A model generated the notes under the pieces. It was not told the origin of the DNA, did no database searches, and saw nothing but the letters and a program-made list of their open reading frames with translations. A stretch of DNA of 64,000 nt from Methylobacterium symbioticum (GTDB lineage: Bacteria; Pseudomonadota; Alphaproteobacteria; Rhizobiales; Beijerinckiaceae), in contig NZ_CABFPH010000010.1 in NCBI RefSeq assembly GCF_902141845.1, forward strand, positions 35,028 through 99,027, written 5' to 3'. Shown here piece after piece: positions 49,925-59,620 of this stretch (position 1 is its first letter; every line of letters starts with the position of its first letter). The position numbers and the translations under genes are program-made.

Positions 49925-50072
49925 GCACGCGTCTCCGCGAGCCCGGATACGCCGGCCCGCCTCTCATCCGCCCTTCATGAACCGGAAAGGTTGAGATTGG
50001 CCTGACGGGCTTGGCAGCGCGGAGGCCTGTTGGGCCCGCATCGGCACGGCATCGCGCGTCAGCAGACGCGCA

Positions 50073-50100
50073 TTCCCTCCCCCCTCTGCGGGGGAGGGAA
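50073..50100. terminator. 11-bp-stem hairpin after the udgX gene
   Basis: TTCCCTCCCCC and its complement enclose a 6-nt loop, 9 bp after the stop of the minus-strand udgX gene. The motif (C-rich run, CTCTGC loop) also looks like a family of dispersed repeats I recall from related genomes. No T-run follows, so the terminator function is tentative. Confidence 0.45.
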
Positions 50101-50108
50101 ACCGTGCC

Positions 50109-51536
50109 TCATCCTGCGAGCTCCCGCCCGAGCGCCTCGGCCCGGCACAGGTCGTCCACGAAGGCGGCGTAGGCCTCCGCCTTGGCCTCGTCCGGCAGGC
50201 GCAGCAGGTAGGAGGGGTGGACGGTGATGAAGCCCTCGAAGCGGTTGTGGAACCGCTCGAAGCGGAAGGGTCCGCGCGCCCGGGTGATCGGCACCGCCTT
50301 GCCGGTCAGCGCCAGCACGGCGGTGGCGCCGAGCGCCACCACGAGGCGCGGCCCGACGAAATCGAGTTCCCGGTCGAGCCACCAGCGATAGTGGCTGACC
50401 TCGCCCGCGGTGGGCTTCTGGTGGATGCGGCGCTTGCCGCGCTCCTCGAACTTGAAATGCTTGACGGCATTCGTGAGGTAGCTCGCGGACCGGTCGATCC
50501 CGGCCTCCTGCATCGCCCGGGACAGGAGTTGGCCGGCCGGACCGACGAAGGGCCGGCCCTGCCGGTCCTCCTGGTCGCCCGGCTGCTCGCCGACGAAGGC
50601 GAGGGTTGCGCCGACGGGACCCTCGCCGAGCACCGCCTGGGTCGCGCCCGGCACCAGCGGCTCGCTGCGGGCGATGATCGCGTTCAGCGCCTCCAGGGAG
50701 CGCGGCTCCTGATCGGCCATGGCGGCGACCGCCCGCTCGGGATTGCGCTTGGCTGGCACGCTCGGGCTCCTCTCGATCATCGCGCGGGTTCCGGATTCGG
50801 CGTTGCGGACGAGAGTGGGAATCAGCGCGGTCTCCGGCATGTTCCGCCAGTACTTCTTCGGCATCTCGGCGCGCATGGCCTTGAGGTTGGTGCGGGCCGG
50901 GTTGAAGGTGCTGGCGTAGTAGTCGCGCCAGCCCTCCTCGAAGCCGTCGCCCTCGGGCAGGTCCGCCTTGCGCCCGGGCGGGCCGAAGCGCAGCGCCGCG
51001 CCATCCCAATGCGCCGAGCCCTCCGGGGTCAGGATCGACCAGCGCAGGGCGCGGAAGCGCTCCACGAAGAAGGGCGCGGCGGCCTCCAGGATGTGATGGT
51101 CGGGCTCGAACCAGGCGGTGAAGCGCTCAGCGCCGGCGTCCTCGCCGCGGCGGAAGCGCAGGAAGGCGTGCATCTTGTGAAGGTCGCGGGCCACCGCCTT
51201 CCGCATCAGCCCGAGCCGGTGCACGAGCGGGTCGCTCGCGACTTCGAGGAGGTGGCGCTCGCCCGCCGCGACCCGCCAGATCAGGGCGTAGAGCAGGCCG
51301 TAGCGCTCGGGATCGCGGTGCGGCACCACCATCGGCACGAGGTCGGCCAGCGCGCGCGGCAGGCGCAGGGGCGCGCCGCCGGCCCCGGCCTCCTCGCCGA
51401 AGAGCTGGGCCGCGCCGCCGACGCTCCAGGCGACCCGCTCGGGCGGGACGCCCGCGCCGACGAGGGCGCGCGTGGCGGCACGGAAGCCGGCGAGATCGGC
51501 GCCCGGCCCCAGAGTGATCGCCCGCAGCGTCAACAC
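50109..51536 (-). CDS. udgX: DUF4130-UdgX fusion, uracil-DNA-binding glycosylase-like protein
   Basis: A 475-residue two-domain protein. Residues 1 to about 245 are DUF4130 (VPHRDPERYGLLYALIWRVA, HAFLRFR, FEPDHHILE, FNPARTNLKAMRAEMPKKYW). From about 275 it is a family 4-like uracil-DNA glycosylase of the UdgX type: GEQPG at 316-320, GRPFVGPAGQLL, the UdgX loop KRRIH at 368-372 and HPSYLLR at 440. In mycobacterial UdgX the KRRIH histidine captures uracil-containing DNA covalently. Remarkably, the only cysteine is Cys464, so the [4Fe-4S] ligands of this family are absent. A GTG start follows GGGGAGG. Upstream neighbour rcdA is divergent. Confidence 0.88.
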   Translation of the reverse strand: MLTLRAITLGPGADLAGFRAATRALVGAGVPPERVAWSVGGAAQLFGEEAGAGGAPLRLPRALADLVPMVVPHRDPERYGLLYALIWRVAAGERHLLEVASDPLVHRLGLMRKAVARDLHKMHAFLRFRRGEDAGAERFTAWFEPDHHILEAAAPFFVERFRALRWSILTPEGSAHWDGAALRFGPPGRKADLPEGDGFEEGWRDYYASTFNPARTNLKAMRAEMPKKYWRNMPETALIPTLVRNAESGTRAMIERSPSVPAKRNPERAVAAMADQEPRSLEALNAIIARSEPLVPGATQAVLGEGPVGATLAFVGEQPGDQEDRQGRPFVGPAGQLLSRAMQEAGIDRSASYLTNAVKHFKFEERGKRRIHQKPTAGEVSHYRWWLDRELDFVGPRLVVALGATAVLALTGKAVPITRARGPFRFERFHNRFEGFITVHPSYLLRLPDEAKAEAYAAFVDDLCRAEALGRELAG

Positions 51537-51776
51537 CGCCCTCCCCGCACGGATCGAGACCCGGGAGATGGGGCTGACGGTGCGATCCGGGGAGTGAGGC
51601 GGATCGGCGCCCCGCCCCCCCCCGGACCGGCGCGCATCGACGGCGTTAACGGTATGGAAAGCTTTGTCCGACGTGCCGCCGCATTCGGCGTTAGGATTGC
51701 GGCTGTGACCCCGTGATCGGCCGGCGCGTCCCGCAACGGGACAGGCGACGGCCCGAAGCGGGGTTGAGGAGGCAAG

Positions 51777-52298
51777 ATGATCGGCTTCGACGTTACGTTT
51801 CGCGACGAGCGCGACTGGGTGGATTTCGGCCAGACCTATGTCGGCTCCGAGGCGTTCCGCGTGCTGTTCCGCGAAGGCATGGCGCTGGTCGAGGAGACCG
51901 CGGCCTATCTCGACGGTGACGGGCGCGAGGAATCGCGGTTGATCTCCCGCGACGCCACCCTGAGCTACGCCTCCGAGAGCATGCGCCTGACCACGCTCCT
52001 GATGCAGGTCGCCTCCTGGCTCCTGGTGCAACGCGCCGTCGCCGAGGGCGAGCTGACCGCGGATCAGGCCCTGCAGGAGAAGAACCGGGTCCGCCTCGCC
52101 ACGGCCGAGCCCCCGAAACCCGACAGCTTCAGCCTGCTGCCGGTGCGGCTGCAGGATCTCGTCCTGCGCACCCGCCGGCTCCACGCCCGCATCCTGCACC
52201 TCGATACCCTGATCTCCGACGACCGGCCGATGCCGATCCCGCTGGAGAGCCCGGTGGCGGCCCAGCAAGGCCTCCTGCGCTCGGCCTTCCAGCGCTGA
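51777..52298 (+). CDS. rcdA: RcdA/DUF1465, ClpXP adaptor for CtrA degradation
   Basis: A 173-residue helical protein. SEAFRVLFREGMALVEETAA, YASESMRLTTLLMQVASWLL and LQDLVLRTRRLHARILHLD match DUF1465, the family of Caulobacter RcdA, which helps CpdR and PopA deliver substrates to ClpXP at the cell pole. A GAGGAGG site precedes ATG. The end (SPVAAQQGLLRSAFQR) resembles the disordered peptide used for substrate delivery. A single TTAAC half-site lies 127 bp upstream. Confidence 0.87.
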   Translation: MIGFDVTFRDERDWVDFGQTYVGSEAFRVLFREGMALVEETAAYLDGDGREESRLISRDATLSYASESMRLTTLLMQVASWLLVQRAVAEGELTADQALQEKNRVRLATAEPPKPDSFSLLPVRLQDLVLRTRRLHARILHLDTLISDDRPMPIPLESPVAAQQGLLRSAFQR

Positions 52299-52311
52299 CC
52301 CCGGCGCCGGC

Positions 52312-52354
52312 CCGAGGGCTGCGGAGGGCTCGATCAGCCCTCCGCAGCCCTCGG
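52312..52354. terminator. Long bidirectional hairpin between rcdA and tyrC
   Basis: A perfect 19-bp inverted repeat (arms CCGAGGGCTGCGGAGGGCT and its complement) with a 5-nt loop fills the 73-bp gap between two convergent genes. No T-run is present, but the position and strength suggest it ends both transcripts. Confidence 0.7.
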
Positions 52355-52371
52355 CCATCAGCCCTTGGTCA

Positions 52372-53319
52372 TCAACCCTCGACCTTGGGCCGCCGTCCGA
52401 AATCCGGCTCCGCCGTCTCCTGGCCCATGGCCACGATGCCGCGGCGGATCGCCCGGGTGCGGGTGAAGAGGGCGTGCAGCGCCTCGCCGTCGCCCCAGCG
52501 GATGGCGCGGGCGAGGGCCGCGAGGTCCTCGTTGAAGCGCCCCAGCATCTCCAGCACCGCGTCCTTGTTGGTCAGGAAGATGTCGCGCCACATGGTCGGG
52601 TCGGAGGCCGCGATCCGGGTGAAGTCGCGAAAGCCGCCGGCGGAGAACTTGATCACCTCGGACTGGGTCACCTCTTCCAGGTCCGCGGCGGTGCCGACGA
52701 TGTTGTAGGCGATGAGGTGCGGCACGTGGCTGGTGATGGCCAGCACGAGGTCGTGGTGCTCGGGGCTCATCGTCTCGACGATGGCGCCGAGCCCCTCCCA
52801 GAAGCGCGTGACCTGCGCGGTCGCCGCCTCCGCCGTGCCCTCGGGGGGCGTGAGGATGCACCAGCGGTTCTCGAACAGGGTCGAGAAGCCCGCATCCGGC
52901 CCCGAATACTCGGTGCCCGCGACGGGATGGCCCGGCACGAAGGCGACGCCCGCGGGCAGGTGCGGCATCACCGCGGCCACCACCGAGCCCTTCACCGAGC
53001 CGACATCGGACAGGATGGCACCGGGCTTGAGGTGCGGCGCGATCTCCGCCGCGACCGTGCCGACCGCGCCGACGGGCACGCACAGGATCACGAGATCGGC
53101 CTCGGCGGCCCCCCCGACCGCGTCGCCGGTCACCCGGTCGGCGAGGCCGAGTTCGCTCACGCGGGCGCGCACCGCCGCGTCCGCGTCGATCGCCACGATC
53201 GTGTCGGCGAGGCCGTAGCGGCGGGCCCCGCGGGCGGTCGAGGAGCCGATCAGCCCCAGCCCGACGATGGCCAGCCGCCCGAAGACGGGTGCGGCGCCGT
53301 CCCTGCCCGCCTCAGGCAT
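52372..53319 (-). CDS. tyrC: Prephenate/arogenate dehydrogenase
   Basis: A 315-residue NAD(P)-dependent dehydrogenase of the tyrosine branch. The nucleotide site is [44 protein letters not shown] and the [17 protein letters not shown] histidine region are conserved. It lacks a fused chorismate mutase; a separate one is two genes upstream. Its start lies inside the end of hisC (8-bp overlap), so the two are translationally coupled. Confidence 0.93.
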   Translation of the reverse strand: MPEAGRDGAAPVFGRLAIVGLGLIGSSTARGARRYGLADTIVAIDADAAVRARVSELGLADRVTGDAVGGAAEADLVILCVPVGAVGTVAAEIAPHLKPGAILSDVGSVKGSVVAAVMPHLPAGVAFVPGHPVAGTEYSGPDAGFSTLFENRWCILTPPEGTAEAATAQVTRFWEGLGAIVETMSPEHHDLVLAITSHVPHLIAYNIVGTAADLEEVTQSEVIKFSAGGFRDFTRIAASDPTMWRDIFLTNKDAVLEMLGRFNEDLAALARAIRWGDGEALHALFTRTRAIRRGIVAMGQETAEPDFGRRPKVEG

Positions 53320-54439
53320 GCCCGCCCCGCACGAAATCGGAGAGGGCGGCGAGGGAGGCCTCGTTCGCCTCGGCGCTGCCGACGGTGACCCGGAGCGCGT
53401 CCGGCAGGCCGTAGGAGGCGACGCGGCGCACGATCACCCCGCGCTCGGCGAGGAACGCGTCCGCCTCCGCCGCCGACCGGCCGGGCTCAGGCGGGAAATG
53501 CACCAGGATGAAGTTCCCGACGCTCGGGGTCACGGTCAGCCCCAGCGCCTCCGCCCCCTCGGTGAGGCGGGGCAGCCCCGTCTCGTTGTGGGTCATCGCT
53601 GCGGCGAGGTGGGCGTCGTCGGCGACCGCCGCCGCGCCCGCCGCGATCGCCGCGCCGGAGAGGTTGAACGGCCCCCGGATGCGGTTGACCGCGTCCGCCA
53701 CATGGGCGGGCGCCACCATCCAGCCGATGCGCAAGGACGCGAGACCGTGAATCTTCGAGAAGGTGCGGGTCATCACGACATTGTCGGCGTCGAGCACGAG
53801 GTCGAGCCCGGCCGAGTAGTCGTTGCGGCGGACATATTCGGCGTAGGCCCCGTCGAGAACGAGGAGCACGTGCGGCGGCAGCCCGGCATGGAGGCGGCGC
53901 ACCGCGTCGAAGGGCAGGTAGGTGCCGGTCGGGTTGTTGGGGTTGGCGATGTAGACGATCTTGGTCCGCTCGGTGACGCGCGCCAGCAGGGCGTCCACAT
54001 CGGTCGTGAGGTCGCGCTCGGGCGCGACCACGGGCGTCCCGCCCGCGGCCAGGATCGCGATCCGGTAGACGAGGAAGCCGTGCGCGCTGAACAGGCCCTC
54101 GTCGCCGGGGCCGACATAGGCGTAGGCGAGGAAGGAGAGCAGCTCGTCCGAGCCCGCGCCGCAGACGATGCGGGCGGGGTCGAGCCCGTAGCGCGCGGCG
54201 ATGGCCGCGCGCAGCGCCGTGGAATTGCCGTCCGGGTAGAGTGCGAGCTTTCCGGCCGTCTCCTGCATGGCGGCGATCGCCGCCGGGCTCGGGCCGAGCG
54301 GCGTCTCGTTGGAGGACAGCTTATGGATCTTGGTCGCGCCGGGCGCCCCGCTCTTGCCGGGCACGTAGGCCTCGATCGCCATCACGCCGGGGCGCGGCAC
54401 GGGGCGGAGGGGAGAAGCGGAGGACGGGGCGGCGGACAT
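53312..54439 (-). CDS. hisC: Histidinol-phosphate/aromatic aminotransferase
   Basis: A 375-residue PLP enzyme. The PLP lysine lies in [46 protein letters not shown] and DGAYAEYV are typical of HisC. Clustering with tyrC and a chorismate mutase suggests it mainly transaminates aromatic keto acids (the HisC2/HisH-type role) rather than serving histidine synthesis. ATG 54439 begins where homology starts. Confidence 0.9.
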   Translation of the reverse strand: MSAAPSSASPLRPVPRPGVMAIEAYVPGKSGAPGATKIHKLSSNETPLGPSPAAIAAMQETAGKLALYPDGNSTALRAAIAARYGLDPARIVCGAGSDELLSFLAYAYVGPGDEGLFSAHGFLVYRIAILAAGGTPVVAPERDLTTDVDALLARVTERTKIVYIANPNNPTGTYLPFDAVRRLHAGLPPHVLLVLDGAYAEYVRRNDYSAGLDLVLDADNVVMTRTFSKIHGLASLRIGWMVAPAHVADAVNRIRGPFNLSGAAIAAGAAAVADDAHLAAAMTHNETGLPRLTEGAEALGLTVTPSVGNFILVHFPPEPGRSAAEADAFLAERGVIVRRVASYGLPDALRVTVGSAEANEASLAALSDFVRGGHA

Positions 54440-54494
54440 GGAGCGTCGGGGGTCAGAAGAGCCGAGCCGCCCCTCTACAGCATTTCCGCGGCCG

Positions 54495-54847
54495 ATGAAG
54501 CCCGCGGCGCGCCTGCGGCGCTGCGGATACGGGCGGTCCTGCCGGCCCTGCTCCTGCTCGCCGGCCTGCCGGGGCCCGCGCGCGCCGAACCGGTCGTGGC
54601 GGAGGCCCGCCTCGGCCAGCCTTCGGATTCGCACGAGCCGCAGCGGGCCCACGTGATCCTGCACGGGGACGGGCCCGGCGGCGCGGGGCCCGTCGCCTTC
54701 ATCTGCCGCTTTCTCGACGGTGCCGGCGCGGTGCTCGAACAGGTCGCGGGCTCGGTGCCGGCGCTGTCCGGCCGGGCCGAGGGCAGCGTCACCTATTACG
54801 GCTGGCCCCGGGCGAGCCGGGTCGCGTGCCGTGTCGGGGCTCCCTGA
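54495..54847 (+). pseudogene. Small exported protein with disrupted or unclear start
   Basis: From about 54520 to the TGA at 54845-54847 the plus strand encodes a convincing secreted protein: [20 protein letters not shown] (signal-peptide core and cleavage site), then [20 protein letters not shown] and [15 protein letters not shown]. This frame has no ATG, GTG or TTG in a suitable place. ATG 54495 (MKPAARLRR) would be an ideal signal-peptide start but is in another frame; adding one base would join them. Either a frameshift, a sequence error or a non-standard start (CTG) is involved. It lies between the divergent hisC and the convergent chorismate mutase gene. Confidence 0.4.
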
Positions 54848-54857
54848 GGGATCGGCC

Positions 54858-55742
54858 TCAGACCCGGAAGCGGGCGGCGTGACTGCCGGTCTCGTCGAGG
54901 GCGGCGACCTCGGCGCCGGCCCGGTCGAGGGCCTCGCGCAGCTGGCGCGGACCGACGCCCCCGGGCACCGCGATCAGCAGCCGCTCGCCCTCGCCGCGCG
55001 GCTTGGCCCGGCCCACCACCTCGCCGTAGAGGTCCTGCAGGGCGCGCTCCGTCTCGGCCGTCCAGGTCGCGGTGCGGGCGGCATGGAGCACCCAGTCGCG
55101 CTGCGCCGCGGTCGGATCCTCCAGGGGCTTGGCCACCACGAAGACCGGCGTGCCGGCCGGATGGGTCGGGCGCTCGATGAAGGGCAGCCGCGCGATCACC
55201 TTCGGGCGGCCCTCGCCGATCAGCCCCTCCCACCACGCCTCGCCCTTGGGCGGGCGCACCGCGCCGGTGGTCCCCTTGGACTCGAAGCGGAAGATGCCGA
55301 GATCGCCGCGCGAGGCCGCCACCGCCTCGATCACCGCCGCGCAGGTCGGGTGCGGGCGGTAGGGCACGGTGAAGCCGAAATGGAAGCGGGCGGAATCGCG
55401 CATCGCCGGATCGCCGCCCGAGACATCGGCATGCACCGAGAACGGGGCCTGCACATAGGTGAAGGTGGCGATGATGACGCGCCAGATCCCCTCCACCGTG
55501 TCGAGGGGCAGGAGCCCGCGATGGCGCTCGGCCACGCGCCGCATCATCGCCGCCTCGCGTCCCGGGCGGAAGGCCGAGCCGGAGGCGGTGGTGCCCTTCA
55601 CGGCGATCAGCCGGTCGATGATCGTGCCGCGCTGGATCAGGAGGGCGTGCATCTCGGCGTCGATCCGGTCGATCTCGGCGCGGAGCGCCGCGAGATCCTC
55701 GCGCGGTGAAGCCTGGGACGAAGCTTTGCTGGAGAAGCGCAT
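54858..55742 (-). CDS. Chorismate mutase with C-terminal prephenate dehydratase-like domain
   Basis: A 294-residue protein. Residues about 14-100 are an AroQ-type chorismate mutase ([54 protein letters not shown]). The rest ([34 protein letters not shown]-like [20 protein letters not shown]) resembles a degenerate prephenate-dehydratase/ACT-type region. This CM type heads the hisC-tyrC cluster. ATG 55742 is chosen by the AroQ N-terminus. It is probably limited to mutase activity. Confidence 0.85.
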   Translation of the reverse strand: MRFSSKASSQASPREDLAALRAEIDRIDAEMHALLIQRGTIIDRLIAVKGTTASGSAFRPGREAAMMRRVAERHRGLLPLDTVEGIWRVIIATFTYVQAPFSVHADVSGGDPAMRDSARFHFGFTVPYRPHPTCAAVIEAVAASRGDLGIFRFESKGTTGAVRPPKGEAWWEGLIGEGRPKVIARLPFIERPTHPAGTPVFVVAKPLEDPTAAQRDWVLHAARTATWTAETERALQDLYGEVVGRAKPRGEGERLLIAVPGGVGPRQLREALDRAGAEVAALDETGSHAARFRV

Positions 55743-55874
55743 CGGGTGTCGCGTGTTCGGCCGGGACGGCTTGCGCCCCGTGTGTACGATCCCGCAGGCC
55801 GGAGGGCCAGCGGGCCGGGGCCTCGCGGACGGACATGAGGGGCGCCTCTGAACGGGGGCGCCGCCCGGGTTTCG

Positions 55875-55903
55875 TTGACGCTGCGGGCCCCGCATACTAC
55901 CTC
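55875..55903 (+). promoter_or_regulatory. Weak promoter candidate upstream of metX
   Basis: TTGACG at 55875-55880 with TACCTC 17 bp later lies 72 bp before metX. The -10 match is poor. No SAM-II or SAH riboswitch core was recognised in the 232-bp gap. Confidence 0.25.
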
Positions 55904-55974
55904 GGGCGATCACGCACGGCGCGCCTCCCGGAGCCCCGCGCCTCATCCGGCAGCGCGCCCGCACGCGAACGGTC

Positions 55975-57189
55975 ATGGACAACGCCCCCGACACCGCCCT
56001 CGGCATCGGCCCCACCGTGGAGCCCGGCCGCGGGATGCGCCCGAGCCTCGAACTCAGCCAGGCGCTCGAGCCGCAGAGCCCGGTCGCCCTGTTCGGCGCC
56101 GACCGGCCGCTCGCGATGGATTCGGGCGTCGATCTCAGCCCGTTCCAGGTCGCCTACCAGACGGCGGGCACCCTGAACGCGGCGCGCTCGAACGCGGTGC
56201 TGATCTGCCACGCGCTGACCGGCGACCAGTATTTCGCCCACCGCCACCCGGTCACCGGCAAGCCCGGCTGGTGGGAGAGCCTCGTCGGCCCCGGCAAGCC
56301 GGTCGATACCGACCGCTACTTCGTGATCTGCTCGAACGTGATCGGCTCCTGCATGGGCTCGACCGGCCCGGCCTCCCTCGATCCGGCGACGGGGCGGCCC
56401 TACGGGCTCGACTTCCCCCTGGTCACCATCCGCGACATGGTCCGGGCCCAGGCGATGCTGATCGAGCATCTCGGCATCGAGGACCTGTTCCTCTGCATCG
56501 GCGGCTCGATGGGCGGCATGCAGGTGCTGCAATGGGCCGCGCTCTTTCCGGAGCGGGTCTTCGCGGCGATGCCGATCGCCACGGGCGCCCGCCACTCCGC
56601 CCAGAACATCGCCTTCCACGAGGTCGGCCGGCAGGCGATCATGGCCGATCCGGCCTGGGCGGAGGGGCGCTACCTGGAGGCCGGCACGCGGCCGGCCAAG
56701 GGCCTCGGCGTCGCGCGCATGGGCGCACACATCACCTACCTGTCGGAGCCGGCCCTGCACCGGAAGTTCGGCCGGCGCTTCCAGGGCCGCAGCGCGCCGA
56801 CCTTCTCGTTCAACGCCGACTTCCAGATCGAGAGCTATCTGCGCCACCAGGGCCTGAGCTTCGTCGAGCGCTTCGACGCGAACGCCTATCTCTACCTCAC
56901 CCGGGCGATGGACTATTTCGACCTCGCCGCCGACCACGGCGGCGTGCTCGCCAACGCCTTCCGCGACTCGAAGACCCGGTTCTGCGTGATGTCCTTCACC
57001 TCGGACTGGCTGTTCCCGACCTCCGATTCGCGGGCGATCGTGCACGCGCTCAACGCGGCCGCGGCGCCCGTCGCCTTCGTCGAGGTGGAGAGCGACAAGG
57101 GCCACGACGCCTTCCTGCTCGACGAGCCGGCGATGTTCTCGGCCGCCCGCGGCTTCATCGACGCCGCCGCCCGGGCCCGCGGCCTGTGA
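55975..57189 (+). CDS. metX: Homoserine O-acetyltransferase MetX
   Basis: A 404-residue alpha/beta hydrolase-fold transferase that activates homoserine for methionine synthesis. The nucleophile is in [20 protein letters not shown]; the catalytic Asp and His are in [10 protein letters not shown] and [28 protein letters not shown] and [17 protein letters not shown] are typical. The stop overlaps the GTG of metW, the usual coupled pair. Confidence 0.94.
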   Translation: MDNAPDTALGIGPTVEPGRGMRPSLELSQALEPQSPVALFGADRPLAMDSGVDLSPFQVAYQTAGTLNAARSNAVLICHALTGDQYFAHRHPVTGKPGWWESLVGPGKPVDTDRYFVICSNVIGSCMGSTGPASLDPATGRPYGLDFPLVTIRDMVRAQAMLIEHLGIEDLFLCIGGSMGGMQVLQWAALFPERVFAAMPIATGARHSAQNIAFHEVGRQAIMADPAWAEGRYLEAGTRPAKGLGVARMGAHITYLSEPALHRKFGRRFQGRSAPTFSFNADFQIESYLRHQGLSFVERFDANAYLYLTRAMDYFDLAADHGGVLANAFRDSKTRFCVMSFTSDWLFPTSDSRAIVHALNAAAAPVAFVEVESDKGHDAFLLDEPAMFSAARGFIDAAARARGL

Positions 57190-57875
57190 GCGGCGCGCAC
57201 AAGACCGGCCTCGCGCCCTGGCAGGCGACCGAGGCCCTGCCGCGCAGCGAGGCCGAGGGCGGCGCCACCCGCGTCGACCATCTCGTGGTGCTCGGCTTCG
57301 TGCCGCCGGGGGCGCGCGTGCTCGACATCGGCTGCGGCGACGGCGCCCTGCTGGCGCTCCTGCGCGACCGGCGCGGCGTCGACGGGCGCGGCATCGAGCT
57401 GTCGCGCGAAGGCGTGAATGCCTGCCTCGCCCGCGGCCTGCCGGTGATCCAGGGCGACGCCGACACCGACCTCGCCAACTACCCGGACGACGCCTTCGAC
57501 GTGGTGGTGCTGTCCCAGACCATCCAGGCGACGCGCAACCCGAAGATCGTGCTGGAGCACCTGCTGCGCATCGGCCAGCAGGTGATCATCTCCTTCCCGA
57601 ATTTCGGGCATTGGCGCGTGCGGGCCGAGCTCGCCTTCCGCGGGCGCATGCCGATGACCGAGATCCTGCCGGAAGCCTGGTACGAGACGCCCAACATCCA
57701 CCATTGCACGATCCGCGACTTCGTCGGCCTGTGCCGGCTCGTCGGCGCCAAGATCGAGACCGCCGCCGCCCTCGACGCCAGCGGCCGCCCGATGCGCTTC
57801 TCGATGCCCTGGTGGTTCTGGAACCTGATCGGGGCGCAGGGCGTGTTCCTGCTGCGGCGGGACGGCACGCGGTGA
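57186..57875 (+). CDS. metW: MetW, methionine-biosynthesis methyltransferase-fold protein
   Basis: A 229-residue class I methyltransferase fold. SAM motif I is [36 protein letters not shown] and [20 protein letters not shown] are MetW signatures. MetW works with MetX and is thought to enable its activity. It overlaps metX by 4 bp and the next gene by 4 bp, forming a three-gene run. Confidence 0.93.
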   Translation: MSGAHKTGLAPWQATEALPRSEAEGGATRVDHLVVLGFVPPGARVLDIGCGDGALLALLRDRRGVDGRGIELSREGVNACLARGLPVIQGDADTDLANYPDDAFDVVVLSQTIQATRNPKIVLEHLLRIGQQVIISFPNFGHWRVRAELAFRGRMPMTEILPEAWYETPNIHHCTIRDFVGLCRLVGAKIETAAALDASGRPMRFSMPWWFWNLIGAQGVFLLRRDGTR

Positions 57876-58438
57876 CGGGTCCGCGACGGTCGTTCGTCGC
57901 GGCGGCCCTCGCTCTTCTGCTCGCGCAGGCCGCCGAGGCGGCCCCGACCCCGCGGGACCAGTTTGTCACCGATCATCTCTGCGCCGTGCGCACGCGCCTG
58001 ACGCACATCCACGAGCGTGGCCCGCGGGACACCTCCCGAAACCGGTTCCTCGTCGTCGCGATCCGCGGCGAGCCGCAGAGCTACGTGCAATGCATCTTCG
58101 TTGACGAAGACCGGACGATGCTCTGCGAAGCCTCGTCGGGAGCCTATCGCGACCGGGACGATTCCGGCATCCGTCGCCACCTGAGACCGGAGGCCGTCGC
58201 GGCCCTGCATCGGCTCGGCTTCTCGCAGCCCGATCCGAAGAGCAATTTCCAGCGCACCGTCGATCTCGGCATGCCGCCCGATCTCGACATCCCGGCGCGG
58301 CTGATCCTCACCGCCCTGTTCGACGCCTACGATGGCGCGGGCGCCCAAGCGCTCGACATGCACGCGCCGATGGCAGGCGGAGAGCCGGCCTGCGGGGTCG
58401 CCTCGGCCGGTCGATCCGAGCCGATGACCACGATGTGA
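57872..58438 (+). CDS. Exported hypothetical protein downstream of metW
   Basis: A 188-residue protein from a GTG overlapping the metW stop. A signal peptide (RRSFVAAALALLLAQAAEAA) precedes a domain with a few cysteines (DHLCAVRTRLTHIHERGP, YVQCIFVDEDRTMLCEASSG) and ends LILTALFDAYDGAGAQ. The two close cysteines could form a disulfide. Conserved family unknown to me. Its place after metXW may be accidental read-through. Confidence 0.7.
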   Translation: MTGPRRSFVAAALALLLAQAAEAAPTPRDQFVTDHLCAVRTRLTHIHERGPRDTSRNRFLVVAIRGEPQSYVQCIFVDEDRTMLCEASSGAYRDRDDSGIRRHLRPEAVAALHRLGFSQPDPKSNFQRTVDLGMPPDLDIPARLILTALFDAYDGAGAQALDMHAPMAGGEPACGVASAGRSEPMTTM

Positions 58439-58451
58439 GCCCTGCCCTCGC

Positions 58452-59474
58452 TCAATGCCCGTCGAGGAAATCGAGCATCCGGGCGTTGAAGCGGTCGGTC
58501 GCCTCCATGTGGACGAGATGGCCGATCCCGTCGAAGACCTCCGCCCGCCCGCTCGGCATGCGGGTGGCGAGGCTGCGCGCGTGCTCGGCGTTCCGGCCCA
58601 TCGCCGCGGCGAGATCGGGCGGCGCGAAGGGCTTGCCGGGGGCGTTGTGGTCGTTGCCGCCCATCACGAACAGGGTCGGCGCCTGGATCAGCGGGATCTC
58701 GTGCACCACCGGCTGCCCCCAGATCGCCTGATAGGAATTCACGAAGGATTGCAGCCAGCGCGGATATTCCCCCGAGCCCTTCACCCGCTCGCGGATCTCC
58801 ACGAAGGGCTCGATCGCCGATTCCGGCAGCGAGATCGACTGCGTCGTCATCAGCTGCTTGCGATAGGCCTCCGCCGTGAGCGCGCCCTCGCGCTTCAGCA
58901 GCTCGGAATCCGGCACCAGCGGCACGCTGAACCGGTAATCCTCCAGGCCGATCGGCGCCTCCAGCAGCAGGCTGTTCACCCGGTCGGGCGCGTTGCGGGC
59001 GAGGCGCACGGCGAGCATTCCGCCCATCGAGTGCGCCACCACGTCGACGCGGGCCAGCGCGAGGGCATCGAGGAGCGCCACGGTGTCGGCGGCCATGCGG
59101 TCGAAGGTGAAGGGTCCGACCGGCTTCGAGGACTTGCCGAAGCCGAGCTGGTCCGGCGCCACCACCCGGTAGCCCGCGCCGGACAGGGCCGCGATCACCG
59201 GGGCCCAGTAGCTCGACGGGAAGTTGCGCCCGTGCAGGAGGACCACCGTGCGTCCGTTCGGGCTGCCCTGGGGCGCCACGTCCATGTAGGCGAGGCGCTG
59301 CGCCTCGCCGTCGCGGGTCAGCGGCAGGTACGAGACCGGATAGGGGTAGGCGAAGCCCTCGAGCGCGATGCCCAGCGGCTCGGCCGTCTGGGCGGCGGCC
59401 GGGGGCGCCGTCCCCGCGAGGAGGGCGAGGCCCAGGCTGAATCCGAGGGCGGGGATGGTCAGGACATGGCGCAC
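58452..59474 (-). CDS. Exported alpha/beta hydrolase
   Basis: A 340-residue secreted hydrolase. GTG 59474 yields a signal peptide (TIPALGFSLGLALLAGTAPP) with a GGAG upstream; longer readings add a non-signal leader. Oxyanion region VVLLHGRNFPSSYW, nucleophile VVAHSMGGMLAVRLA, and the C-terminal histidine in FDGIGHLVHMEATDRFN form the triad context. The substrate cannot be told; family members include epoxide hydrolase- and haloperoxidase-like esterases. Confidence 0.83.
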   Translation of the reverse strand: MRHVLTIPALGFSLGLALLAGTAPPAAAQTAEPLGIALEGFAYPYPVSYLPLTRDGEAQRLAYMDVAPQGSPNGRTVVLLHGRNFPSSYWAPVIAALSGAGYRVVAPDQLGFGKSSKPVGPFTFDRMAADTVALLDALALARVDVVAHSMGGMLAVRLARNAPDRVNSLLLEAPIGLEDYRFSVPLVPDSELLKREGALTAEAYRKQLMTTQSISLPESAIEPFVEIRERVKGSGEYPRWLQSFVNSYQAIWGQPVVHEIPLIQAPTLFVMGGNDHNAPGKPFAPPDLAAAMGRNAEHARSLATRMPSGRAEVFDGIGHLVHMEATDRFNARMLDFLDGH

Positions 59475-59620
59475 GGGAGGCTCCGTCGTCGCGGGGGCCG
59501 GCGCCGCTTGGACCGGCCGCGCTGCACGCGGCGTGACATAGGGCACATCGCACGCCTCGACGGCGGGCCCGCGCGGTGAGATGGCCCCTTGCGTCACCCG
59601 CAGACGGAGCAGGCACGATC

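Noticed and set aside
55743..55974. Possible SAM-II or SAH riboswitch before metX
   Set aside because: Such switches are common there in Alphaproteobacteria, but none of the conserved core sequences could be recognised.
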